64,000 bases of DNA from Gracilaria gracilis (taxonomy: Eukaryota > Rhodophyta > Florideophyceae > Gracilariales > Gracilariaceae). A program made the position numbers and the translations under genes. The notes under the pieces are model-generated. The model was given only the letters and a program-made list of their open reading frames with translations, had not been told where the DNA came from and made no database searches. The DNA is taken from the NCBI GenBank assembly GCA_030374805.1, contig JARGSG010000138.1, forward strand, positions 1-64,000, given 5' to 3'. Positions 53,023 through 63,026 of this stretch are shown piece by piece (within the stretch, counting starts at the first letter, position 1; each line of letters opens with the position of its first letter).

Positions 53023-53608
53023 CTCCTCCTCGAGTTCCTGAACAAGTCCAATCCTTTTCATGATGGCCTGAATACTCAATGGACCTAAGGGCTTCGTGAG
53101 AATGTCCGCATCATTCAACTCAGTTGGAATGTACTTGAGATCAATCACAGACTCCTTTACCAGTTCCCGAATAAAGTGCAGCTTCAAATCGATGTGCTTG
53201 GCGCGACCCGATGGGCATCTTTCTCCTGCACTCCAGTCGATCGCAACCTGGTTGTCCGAGTGTAGAGGAACTGCACCATCGACGTCCAAGTCAAGTTCAG
53301 ATAGTAGACGCTTCATCCACACAACCTCCTGCGCTGCCATGGTCAAAACGTAGTACTCAGCCTCTGCAGTAGACAATGCAACTGAAGCTTGTTTCTTTGC
53401 ACCAAAGAATACCACGGCGGACCCAAACTTGATCATGTATCCCGACATGGACTTCCGATCGGACTTGTCGCCGGCATAGTCCGAATCGACATACGCTTCC
53501 ATGTCCAGGGAGCCAGCGTGATAATTCAACCCATGTTTGCAAGTTCCTTGTAAGTAGCGCAGAACCCGTTTCGCTGCCCTGTGACAGTATGGTGTTGGGT
53601 TGCTTTGA
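52915..53608 (-). pseudogene. Copia B pol C-terminus, unit U5
   Basis: RNase H fragment with small changes (SVIDLKYIP for SVIDVKYIP, LEEECWCM). It reads into the LTR. Confidence 0.88.
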
Positions 53609-53752
53609 TTTTTTTTTTTTTTCAATCAATTGCTTTTTATTTATAGTGTTCCCAATGTCCCATGAAGAGCAGCAGGGTAACACTGTCAAGGTGTAAACTA
53701 ACTTGGTCAATTACGAACCAACGCAATCATTCTTACTACTTATAGCACAGAT

Positions 53753-56734
53753 TTACAACTGTGCTTCTTCCAATACATCTAGTATTTCGGTCGCCTCCTG
53801 TCTCTCTCCAGGTGACCAATCTTCCATTCCGAGTAGTACCTTCAGTCTTCCGTACTTCCAGTACTCGTGCCCAAGTACATCACGTGCCTCCATTGGGTTC
53901 GCTGGGAACTCATTGAAGTACCATCGGATACCCATCATTCGGTGCGAAACTTTGCGCAACCGAAGAACGGGTGGGTATTTTCCATTCGCAGCACACGGGA
54001 TTTTGCGAACGCGTCTTGCCGAGGCAAGTTTCCACTCCGCATCCCGTATTCTTCCTATTCCTTTTGTACACACATTATCAATTTCAGCTCGTAGTGCTGA
54101 AATTGAAGGATGTGCATTATACAGCGACAGCTGCCGACATGCCCGGTTCACCTTCAACTGTCGCGATCTGTGTTCCAATTCAAGGTTCAATGCCGTCTCA
54201 CGACACGATTGATAATGCCGTAGACGTTTGGAGGCGAGCACAATTCGTCGCAGAGCCGCAGACTCTAAACGACAAAGTGCACGCATCATCGGCACCCGAT
54301 ATGTTCCAAACCGAGATGCCATTTTTCCAAGAATCAGTTTGAAGAACGTTGCTTCAAGCTTCACTATCGCCATTTCCAAATGAGGCGTGAGCGGTACAAG
54401 ATGCAACGCATATTCGTAAATCGACCTCACGAATGCGCGGTACAAACTCACACAGCTGCGCGTATCAAATCCATTCCGGTGCAGACCAGCACCGGCTAGG
54501 CTTCCCAATCGACGTTGAGCATTTTGTACGCGTTCCATGTGCTTGTCGGTTGTTACTCCATTGGTGTTTAGAGACACCTCCAGATATACTGCACTACGTA
54601 CCACGCTCAGCTTATCACCAGCAAGTGTGAATATTGCAGACTGATTTTGGTCTGCAGGCAGTTGCAGTACTATCGACTTGCCGTTTGCAGTGTTCCACGG
54701 CATTTGCATTTCTTTGCCCCAACTACTGCATATGTCTAGCAGTAGTTGCAGCCCGCTATCAGTCTTCGCCATCAGAATCACATCGTCGGCAAATGCACTT
54801 GCACCTCGATCCGACACATGATATGGCACCTCCTGCACTCGATATAGCATGGAATCAATATACATGTTGAACAATGTACAGCTGAATGGGTCACCTTGAG
54901 GCACTCCAAGAGTCATTTGTACTTGTTCATCTTTCCAATTTCCATTTATGAAAGCGTTGACTGGTTGCAGCAGCAAAGTAGTCATTGTCGCATGCTTCGG
55001 TTGTAGCCTGGATGCGCACACTTGCGACAATAGTTTTCGGTTAACTTTGTCGTACGCCTTCGTTAGATCCAGTACTGCCACACGCGAGTGACCGTTTGTG
55101 ATGATGTTACTCACCTCCACAATCGACTGTTCTGTTCCATTGTACTTTGAGAACCCATACTGGTACTCATGAAACTCGATATAGTTCATCACGATCGAGT
55201 TTAATGCAGCCGAAATTGCTTTGCGCAAGTGCGACAGAATAGAGATCGGTCGGTAGTTGGATGGTACCGAGATGTCGCCTTTCTTGTATATGGGCGATAT
55301 ACGTGTCTGCCGCAACGTTGATGGTAGATATGCCAACTTGCCACACGCTCGCCACAGCTTGAGAAGCGTGGAAGCGCACAAAGTTGGACTCACCTGTAGC
55401 ATTTCCGATGCCACGTTATCGCGCCCAATCGATCTTCCCTTCTTTGCATCCTTGATCGATTTTTCCAATGCAATCCGGAACGAGTTCGGAACATCAAATG
55501 TGACTGCTTTCACCCCACATTCGGGTGGCTGGTACTCGGCAATAAACTCAGCGTAGTCCTGTGGGTCTAATGGATTTCCACGTTCCAGTGCCCGTGCGCT
55601 ATGCTGAGATCGTAATTTCATCACCGAGTTGATTCGATTCACTGTTTGAGATGCTGTTTCGTCCTCGGCGGTATCAAGAAATTCGTCCAACAGTTGTCTC
55701 TTCTTTGCTCGACAACGACGTTTAATGAATCGGTCAATTACCTTGTACACATTCCACATTTGAATGTTGCTACTTCGTTTCCACCGTTTGTAATATGTAG
55801 ATCGCACACGACTCAACTGGTCAAGACTAGAATCCCAGAAGAAGCGATAGCGGTCAGGACGCATTGATACGGAAGTGATCCAGGGGCTACTGATTGTGTC
55901 CACGAGTTGGCAACATGCATCCTCCAGATCCTCTTCTGAGGTTGCGTGGTCAAAACGAGAAGCCACATTAGGCAAATTGGCTTTGTAATATGTCTGAGCG
56001 TCTTCGATTCTGTCCACGCATTTGAGTTGCGCCCTCGAAATCTTCGGTTTTCGAGGTGAGAATTGAGTTGTCATCCAGTCAATGTCGGCAACAACCATGT
56101 TGTGATCCGAGACTGCATCCCACGATCCACTGGTTGTTGCCACATTTCGAACAGACACTCGCTTCGAGATGAAGAAATCCACTACACTCGAACCATTTGG
56201 GGTGCGAAACGTTGGCGTCAACTCGGATGGAGCCCTCAGCAAGAGGTCCCATTTGCGGATCCACGCTCGGAGGCGGCGACCATGCCTGTTGGTTCGTTGA
56301 TCCCAGTCGTCATGGCGGGCATTCCAATCCCCAGCCAGTGACGTCGGACCCCGGATCAAAGACTTCAATCGCTCCAGGAATCCCTTTATGTCCTCATCTG
56401 AAGCGCTCGGACTAAGATATACTCCTATCACATTGAGATCTGGGCGAACTCTCAGTGCCAGGATTTGGTATGCTGCGGTGCCGTACTTGCCCACGACCTT
56501 CGTACAGAAGCGCTGATGATGGAAAATCGTGATCCCGCCTCTCGGCGCACGACTCCTATACTCCGCTTCCAGCGCCACACTCACATGTGGCAATGCCAAC
56601 GACCTCTCATCGGAGGGACGTTGCCATGTTTCCACAACGCACAGAAAGTCTAAACCTAGTACTTTCCATGCACGGTGGACTTCAGCCTCGCTATGTGCGA
56701 GACCTCTCACGTTGAAAGTACCAACCCGGATCAC
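53753..56734 (-). CDS. LINE ORF2 protein, 993 aa, U5
   Basis: Intact frame. It differs from U4 by SSPWITS for SSPWNTS and by VYLEVSLNTNG for VYLGVSLNTNG, the latter in a normally conserved RT position, so activity may be reduced. With ORF1 gone, its only likely promoter is the upstream B 5' LTR. Confidence 0.88.
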   Translation of the reverse strand: MIRVGTFNVRGLAHSEAEVHRAWKVLGLDFLCVVETWQRPSDERSLALPHVSVALEAEYRSRAPRGGITIFHHQRFCTKVVGKYGTAAYQILALRVRPDLNVIGVYLSPSASDEDIKGFLERLKSLIRGPTSLAGDWNARHDDWDQRTNRHGRRLRAWIRKWDLLLRAPSELTPTFRTPNGSSVVDFFISKRVSVRNVATTSGSWDAVSDHNMVVADIDWMTTQFSPRKPKISRAQLKCVDRIEDAQTYYKANLPNVASRFDHATSEEDLEDACCQLVDTISSPWITSVSMRPDRYRFFWDSSLDQLSRVRSTYYKRWKRSSNIQMWNVYKVIDRFIKRRCRAKKRQLLDEFLDTAEDETASQTVNRINSVMKLRSQHSARALERGNPLDPQDYAEFIAEYQPPECGVKAVTFDVPNSFRIALEKSIKDAKKGRSIGRDNVASEMLQVSPTLCASTLLKLWRACGKLAYLPSTLRQTRISPIYKKGDISVPSNYRPISILSHLRKAISAALNSIVMNYIEFHEYQYGFSKYNGTEQSIVEVSNIITNGHSRVAVLDLTKAYDKVNRKLLSQVCASRLQPKHATMTTLLLQPVNAFINGNWKDEQVQMTLGVPQGDPFSCTLFNMYIDSMLYRVQEVPYHVSDRGASAFADDVILMAKTDSGLQLLLDICSSWGKEMQMPWNTANGKSIVLQLPADQNQSAIFTLAGDKLSVVRSAVYLEVSLNTNGVTTDKHMERVQNAQRRLGSLAGAGLHRNGFDTRSCVSLYRAFVRSIYEYALHLVPLTPHLEMAIVKLEATFFKLILGKMASRFGTYRVPMMRALCRLESAALRRIVLASKRLRHYQSCRETALNLELEHRSRQLKVNRACRQLSLYNAHPSISALRAEIDNVCTKGIGRIRDAEWKLASARRVRKIPCAANGKYPPVLRLRKVSHRMMGIRWYFNEFPANPMEARDVLGHEYWKYGRLKVLLGMEDWSPGERQEATEILDVLEEAQL

Positions 56735-56930
56735 AACGCCTCACCATTCTGGTGACCGTCATGTGGAATTGGACCGGTTTGCGTCGTAGTCGACGGCACA
56801 TTAATGCTCACAGAGAACACATTTCGTACCAATCTGTTCGGACGACGCATTTCGTGGTCATAAGTGGGAGCACCATCGTGGTCCCAATTCGATGACAGAC
56901 TCTCAGTTGGAGTCTGAAGCGGTTCCATTG
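56731..56930 (-). pseudogene. LINE ORF1 C-terminal remnant, U5
   Basis: Only PLQTPTESLSSNWDHDGAP through GHQNGEAL remains, joined upstream to gag sequence in another frame. Confidence 0.85.
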
Positions 56931-57718
56931 GTGCTACCAGCTGCCAGTGCACGATTAGTAGGAGCATCATCAGAGTCATTTCCATCCCGATGATTTGCAC
57001 TTGCAGAGGTACCAGACTGCCTTCCAGAACCTTTTCCTTTATTCTTCTTGCGACTGCGACTACGTCCAGAAGTTATATCACGTGCATTGTACTCATCGAT
57101 AAGTGTGGTAGCAACATAATCCCAAGTCAGTTCGGATATTTCCTTGGTGCGCAACGCCGCAGCGGTAGACTCCAAAGAACTTTGCGGATCAATAGAAGCC
57201 AAAAGCATAGGAGCCTTATGCGATTCCGGAATAGCGGCATCCTTGCCCATGCGATCCAACTGTGAGAACAATGCAGTGAATTGATCGACATACTCAGACA
57301 TGTTCTGTTTATTGTACGACATACGGAACAGTTGAGTCTGAACCGCGATCCGAGAAACCGTTCGATTAGATGCATAACGCGCATCAAGCATCTTGAGCAT
57401 TCGTGCCGGATCATCATCCACGTCCATTACCACACGTTGAGGAGCATCGCCAAGCGCACATATGATGATCCCACAGGCCTTCTCACGCTTAGACAATGTG
57501 CGAATGGCCTCTGCAGAAGATCCTTGACCATCCGTACCAGTGGTATCAGTGGATATAGACTGCTCAGCATCAGTGTTAACAACATTCCAGACACCTTTGA
57601 TGCGACATGCGGCACGGAGACGATGCCGCCAGAGTGCGTAATCCTCACCGCGCTTGCCATGGAAGCGAGAAATCTTCACACCAGAGTTGGTTTCAGTTTC
57701 CTTTTCCGAGTCTGACAT
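56903..57718 (-). pseudogene. Copia B gag, 3'-truncated
   Basis: Start ATG at 57718 (MSDSEKETETNSGVKISRF) is chosen over the longer open frame (to 57886) because Gag similarity begins there. Copia Gag features: FHGKRGEDYALWRHRLRAAC, ADVW-like segments replaced by RMLKMLDARYAS, LFRMSYNKQNMSEYVDQFTALFSQL and LTWDYVATTLIDEYNARD, then a basic stretch (RSRSRKKNKGKGSGRQ). The zinc knuckle and everything after are missing. The frame runs about eight codons into LINE sequence (NGTASDSN) before stopping. This is the only Copia B gag in the window. Confidence 0.85.
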
Positions 57719-58400
57719 TGTGAAAGACTCCTTCCAAATACAACCAGATCCAGGAAACCAAGTAGAAAACAGGAAAGAGAAACAAAAGTAACTTTTGACA
57801 AACAACAATACAAGCAGTGTGAGGGACTCAATGCTTATGTTACACAAAGAGAGGAGAGGCTGGAGTGGAGTACTCTCGACACTCAACAGCGAGGGCGCCA
57901 GCGGAGACCGTGTAACAAAGTCTACAACGCTCGTCGGGACGCGTCCCGTACGCGATCACAGGCGGAGTTCGGGTACTCGACGCCTGGAGTATACTCACGG
58001 GTGAGACAGAACTCAAACCCGGAAACAAGAAAGAAGAAGAAGAAAGAAGCAGCGGGTCCACTGGCAGGAGTTATCTAGCTCCGGTTACCCTAGAGGTCCG
58101 AACCTCTGATCCCTGGTTACTCTCTCCAGGTGAGATGCGATATCTTCTTGACCTACCCTGCTCTGCGCACTTCAGAGCGAGGGGCTTTACAATCCGTACG
58201 AGACGTCCCATGGAGGTTAGTAGCCAAAAAAATGCGTTCACCAGTTAGCCCCTGCTAGTCACTTGCGGGAAATCAGCGCGGTCCTTCGCGCTCGCTCGCT
58301 CGCTCTCTCGCCCAATACGCGTACCTGTCGCAGATAGGAAAACCTCTTAGAATCCAAATGAAAAGTTAGAAGAGCGTGACGTCTGCGAATAGTCGACGCT
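57719..58400 (-). other. Copia B 5' leader
   Basis: Between primer site and gag ATG on the minus strand. It holds the hairpin element (58050-58130), an AAGAAAGAAG-type purine run (58027-58048) and a CGCTCGCTCGCTCGCTC simple repeat near 58286-58302. No convincing reading frame. Confidence 0.6.
58050..58130 (-). promoter_or_regulatory. three-hairpin leader element of Copia B
   Basis: On the minus strand: CCTGG/CCAGG stem (58130-58112), AGAGGT/ACCTCT stem with a TCGG loop (58107-58092), GGAG/CTCC stem (58082-58067), then TGCCAGTGGACCCG (about 58066-58053). Stem bases differ from Copia A but pairing is kept in each, and the order and trailing motif are the same. Confidence 0.55.
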
Positions 58401-58414
58401 CTGGGCCCATAACC
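58401..58414 (-). promoter_or_regulatory. Copia B primer-binding site (half tRNA-iMet)
   Basis: Minus-strand GGTTATGGGCCCAG directly after the LTR terminal CA, the same 14 bases as in Copia A. Confidence 0.85.
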
Positions 58415-59141
58415 TGACGCAACGAACGCAGGTTAGAGAAGGAAAGGGGAAAGAAGTGAAGAAGATGAGTAAGACAAACAAAGGGGTAGGCCACCTTCTT
58501 CCCGAGTTTAGTGATCGGGCAGCGATCGCAACCTACAAATACTCCAGCGCGCGCCGCCGCCGTCGCAGCCAGCGACATAACTGCACACGTTGTCAAAGTG
58601 TACACTTTGACAGCAAAAGCGCGCGCAAAACACAATACGAATTCAAACAACTAAATCAAATCGTGCCAAATCCAATGCCAACTCCATGATCCATATCTTG
58701 CTCTAAAAAATTGACAATTTCGGTCTGGCACAGCCAACACCCTCGCGCAGCTCAAAATCGCACATTCGCTCCAACACCCTTCATAGTAACCCAGAATCGC
58801 ATTTATTGCACAACCCCTCACAATGGCCTATAATAACAGATACTCCGCTAACGCATAACTGGCCACCACCTACAGGCTGCAGCCAATCACAGCGTACCAC
58901 TTGTTCCATCTGCCCTTCTCGCTCCATACAACACGTTCCACTTGTGCAAACCACGTTGCATATAGCCATTTGCAGTAGCCAATCATATTGCAGTATCACG
59001 TTCGGTTCGCGGAGACACGCATAAGCGCTTTTCTCATGAGGGTGCCCAAAAGTGCCCATGCTCCCCTGCAACTTTGTATTCCAAGTACTTGGAGCACCTT
59101 TGAGGGACTGACAGGCACTCGACCACATCCATCCATCAACA
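58415..59141 (-). repeat. Copia B 5' LTR, 727 bp
   Basis: Minus-strand TGTTGATGGATGG...GCGTCA with true TG...CA ends. It is more diverged than the unit copies are from each other, consistent with the array amplifying the 3' LTR side only. Palindrome at 58591-58612. Confidence 0.9.
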
Positions 59142-59154
59142 CGTCGGGTGTGTT
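59142..59154. repeat. right 13-bp direct repeat flanking Copia B
   Basis: CGTCGGGTGTGTT, continuing with GACCGTG of the A leader. It matches the left repeat at 16301-16313. Confidence 0.6.
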
Positions 59155-59939
59155 GACCGTGTTGTTGGTTGGTGTTGGTATTCTTTTTACGGTTTGCGTT
59201 CCTCCCTGAGAGCGTTGTGTTGGTAGTGGTTCGACGTTGACTCTCTATCGTGATTGTGTTTGGGTACTCGTTGTTGCCCTCGTTGTCGATCGCTATCCGA
59301 TTTGTTTGGTCTCCCTCTATTGTTCTTGTTGTTGGGATCCCCGCGTCGTGTTTGCGGGTTCTGATCCGAGAGGTTGAGACCATTTTTTATCGAAGTCTGG
59401 GCACTAGCTTTGTGCTCAGCAGTTGGTGTTGAAGTCCGTGCACTACGTGTGTGCTCGGCATTTTTGGTCATCAGTGCAATACCTGTGCGACGAACGGTTG
59501 ATCCGAGTAATCGGGGACGGAAGCCAGGCGGCTTGAACCAAGGCGGACGTGCTGACTAGCGGGCTCCACCGGTCCTTTTGGGCGGATAACGGTGTTGTAC
59601 CGCGGGCGCTAAAGCTAACGGGGTGCCGTGGCGTACTGCACTTTGGTGGTGGTGTTTGACTTTTGTTTGTTGAACCTGACTGTGTGTTAGGTGCTTGGAC
59701 GGCGGTTAAGGCATCCATAAGGAGCTTTTGATCCGTGCAATTGACTCATTGGCTTGTCCAGTGGGCTTTTAGTACGGGGAGGCAACGTATCGAAGGCTGA
59801 CCTCCCATTGGGATCAGGCCGCTTGTGATCTTCATTGATTGTTCGCTAGAAGCGTACCTTGGGTGTCAAAGTAGCTGCTGTTTCAAGGTCACGCAAGTTC
59901 TTGCAAGAGCTCAGAGAGGGTTTTACTTGGTGAAGGCAT

Positions 59940-59986
59940 GGGGCATAGGGAGCACTATAAACAAAACAGCAATTGATTGAAAAAAA
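59940..59986 (+). mobile_element. 47-bp LINE tail insertion
   Basis: AGCACTATAA...GCAATTGATTG plus an A run, matching the extreme 3' end of the LINE, inserted in the A leader. It is flanked by GCAT on both sides (59936-59939 and 59987-59990). The other A copy has GAAGGCATATC uninterrupted, giving the empty site. Confidence 0.85.
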
Positions 59987-60296
59987 GCATATCTTTGGCC
60001 ATTAACCATCCTCTGGACGTCTCGTAGAGAGCAACGCGCCTTCTCCTTGAACACGGGAGAGGGTTGACTGCTGAAGTCGTTTCATACCCGAAAGGTCTCC
60101 GGGGGTCAGGGGTCCGACTCCCTAGGGTACCGGGAATAGTATTTCCTGCCATTGGGCCCGACTACTGAAGTTTTATTTGTTGTTGTTTTATTTTTGTTGT
60201 TTTTATTGCTGTTGGTGTTTGCTGCTGTTGTTTGCTGTCGTTTTGTTGTGTCTGCCATTCGCTTAAACGGATTCGCTTTACTCCCACTTTTGTATT

Positions 60297-61317
60297 ATGC
60301 ACTCGTTCACTGGGATCAAGATTGAGAAGTTGGGTGAGGATAACTTCCATATCTGGAAGGAGAAAATTCAGCTTGTGCTTGCGCTCAAGGATCTCAAGAA
60401 TCACCTCACCAGCTCTCCACCCAACGATCCAGAAGAATTGTCCAAGTGGGAAACTCGCGACTCTAATGTTAGAGCTATCATTGGACTTACGCTCAGTGAC
60501 GAACATTTGGATCATGTGCGCGATGTGGAGGCTGCTGCCGATAGGTGGAAGGCCATATGCAATGTTTTCCAGAGGAAGACTCTTCTCAACCGAATCAATG
60601 CCAGACGTGCTTTTTACACCCCCAAGATGCGTGACGACCAGAAGATGTTGCAATTCATCAATCATGTTCGTCACTTGGCTTCTGATCTCAAGAGCATGGA
60701 CGTCAAAGTTGAAGAAGAAGACATTGCAATGGCCATCTTATGTGGATTTCCGGAACGTTTCAAGCACCTCATTGTCGCTATCGACACCACGATCGGAGAT
60801 CGCGAACTCAGTTTGGAGTTCGTGAAGAGTCGTTTGCTGCAAGAAGAGCAGCGAATGAATGATCGTGCCAAGGAGGAATGCGGAAATGACGCAGCTTTGG
60901 TCGGGCGTCAGAGGTCATTGAAGTCAATTATATGTTACTATTGTGGCAAGAAGGGTCATATCCAGAAGAACTGTTACAAGAGACAACGTGATGGGCTAAC
61001 AAGAATAAGGTCGATGCTGCTCACCCCAGTGTGAATACCGGGTTCAGCTGTGACCTTGATGCGAGTGGCGACGATTCTGACTTTGTATGTCTCATTGCGA
61101 CAGGTACCAATAAGGCTACTAACAGTGACTGGATTATTGACTCTGGTGCGACTGCACACATGACGTATGATGACTCGATGTTCCAAACGTATGAGAGCAC
61201 GGTGTCCTCAGGCGTGAGTATCGGCAATGATTCCAAACTAGAGTCTGTGGGTCGCGGTAGTGTGGAGCTTGATCTGACTGTGGAAGGCGCCAAACGTAAG
61301 TGCAAATTGAAACAGGT
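60297..61317 (+). pseudogene. Copia A gag and protease start, second copy, broken
   Basis: ATG at 60297 (MHSFTGIKIEKLGEDNFHIWKEK). Keeps the Gag domain, the zinc knuckle CYYCGKKGHIQKNC and the protease site WIIDSGATAHM. A one-base deletion near 60990 shifts the frame (QRDGLTRI against SDGANKN). The sequence ends at KCKLKQV, where the LINE tail begins. It has TRP at the Gag position where the first copy has Gly (HIWKEK against HIGKEK), so the first copy carries a Gag change. Confidence 0.88.
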
Positions 61318-61977
61318 TTTTTTCAATCAATTGCAATTTTATTTAAAGTGTTCCCAATGTCCCATTAAAAGCAGCAGGGTAACACTGTCAAGATGTAAAC
61401 TAACTTGGTCAATTACAAACCAACGCAATCATTCTTACTACAGATTCACAACTGTGCTTCTTCCAGTACCTCTAGTATTTCGGTCGCCTCCTGCCTCTCT
61501 CTAGGTGACCAATCTTGCATTCCGAGTAGTACTTTCAGTCTTCCGTACTTCCAGTACTCGTGTCCGAGTACATCACGTGCCCCCACTGGGTTCGCTGGGA
61601 ACTCATTGAAGTACCATCGGATACCCATCATTCGGTGTGAAACTTTGCGCAACCGAAGAACGGGTGGGTATTTTCCATTTGCCGCACACGAGATTTTGCG
61701 AACACGCCTTGCCGAGGCAAGTTTCCATTCCGCATCCCGTGTCCTGCCTATTTCCGTTGAACACACATTATCAATTTTAGATCGCAGTGCCAAAATTGAA
61801 TGATGGGCATTATACAGCGACAGCTGCCGACATGCCCGGTTCACCTTCAACTGTCGCGATCTGTGTTCCAAGTCAAGGTTCAATGCCTTTTCACGACACG
61901 ATTAATAGTGCCGTAGACGTTTGGAGGCGAGCACAATTCGTCGCAGAGCCGCGGACTCTAAACGCAAAAGTGCACGC
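61318..61977 (-). mobile_element. LINE 3' fragment inserted in Copia A
   Basis: Minus-strand ORF2 C-terminus (145 aa open frame, 61883-61446, ending EEAQL), 3' UTR and tail. Its truncated 5' end abuts an A LTR, not pol, so the rest of A pol (about 3 kb) was lost. Confidence 0.85.
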
Positions 61978-62406
61978 TGTTGGATGTTGACTTAGTGCTG
62001 TCACTGAAAGCAAAAGTGCAGGGGAGCATGGGCTGTTTTGGAGGGTGCTGCTGGAAAAGCGCATATGCGCATTTGTGCAAACTTAACGTGAAACTGGCTT
62101 CTGATTGGCTACTGCAAATGTGCACATGCAACGTAGTGTGTACAAGTGTTATGGCACTACTGGGTTGTTCTGGGCTACACGTGTGTAGCTAGCACAGATA
62201 GGTATGCTGGACAGTGTGCACAGTTATGTACGTGGACATGTTGAACACATTGATGCAACTTGGTGCGCTATGGTGATGAGTCAAGTACAGTCATGAGGAT
62301 TACGCGAACACTGTGGTAACATGTTGTGGGAACTTATGGCATTGAGTGAATTTGTGGTTACGTGGTACTTGGTGAGCTGGAGCATACACATATTGGTGTG
62401 GTGTAC
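61978..62406 (+). repeat. Copia A 3' LTR, truncated
   Basis: Starts TGTTGGATGTTGACTTAG and stops after GGTGTGGTGTAC, about halfway through the LTR, where unrelated DNA beginning TGTAGTATAG takes over. It closes the right side of the composite locus. Confidence 0.88.
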
Positions 62407-63026
62407 TGTAGTATAGTGGGCCCGAGTTGGTGCATGGTGTATCCGATCGGCCGTTCACGTACAAAGGGGTAGTGCACGATGGGCTGGTGCCGTGGCACCG
62501 CCACGTGTACGATTTGGTGATCAAGTGCCGGACGGGTTGGCACAGCGTACAAGTTGGCCATGTGTACGGACTTGGTAGTGATAGTGCAAATTAGACCGAT
62601 CGTACAGTAGTTAGTAATGGGGCCCAGACCCGATATTTAGTTGTAGCTCGGATCTCCCGAGTCCCCAATCGTAAACGACAAGCATCTTCTGCCGAACGCC
62701 TTCTTCGCTAGTTTGCACTAACGATAGACCGCACGGTTGCTCCTTTATTGGGTTTCTCAGACCGTTCGTACCCTTCCGCACGTTCCTGTACGTGCCTGGT
62801 GATACCAATCGTCCACTCTCCCCTCGACCGCCCGGTGCTTCCGCCCCTTCTCTCCGCTCGGATTCATTACAGTCACAAGACTGTACGCTACCGCCGCTCC
62901 CGTCTCAAGACCGCTTCGGGACTCTCTCCCTTTTTGTGCATTATACCACATTGGTCTCCCATCCTAGAAGTGGAATTCGAGACCGTACGGAGCAGCAGAA
63001 CCGATCGTGGAACCGATACGTACAGT
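62407..63026 (+). other. possible LTR and leader of a further retroelement
   Basis: Begins with TG at the point that interrupts the A LTR. It has a TATTTAG promoter-like motif (62634-62640) followed by a CTCGG/CCGAG hairpin (62647-62661). A TGGTGATACC near 62796 could be a primer site. The second LTR is outside the window, so this is only a suggestion. No coding. Confidence 0.3.

Larger units (their letters stand above)
53609..56930 (-). mobile_element. LINE copy in U5, 5'-truncated and fused to Copia B gag
   Basis: Retains ORF2, the 3' UTR and the tail, but ORF1 is cut after its last ~70 codons, where B gag begins. B gag lies upstream and B RNase H downstream on the same strand. The LINE thus sits where B protease, integrase and RT should be, implying insertion plus loss of about 3 kb of B. 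Confidence 0.88.
59142..61317 (+). mobile_element. Copia A internal region, right part of the B-interrupted element
   Basis: The A leader resumes after B and continues to a gag-pol start, then is cut by a LINE fragment. By eye it is roughly 95% identical to 23787-25896. Confidence 0.88.

Noticed and set aside
15672..56930. CRISPR-like or satellite array of unknown nature
   Set aside because: The 7.5-kb periodicity is fully accounted for by recognisable A, B and LINE sequences; there are no short spaced repeats.
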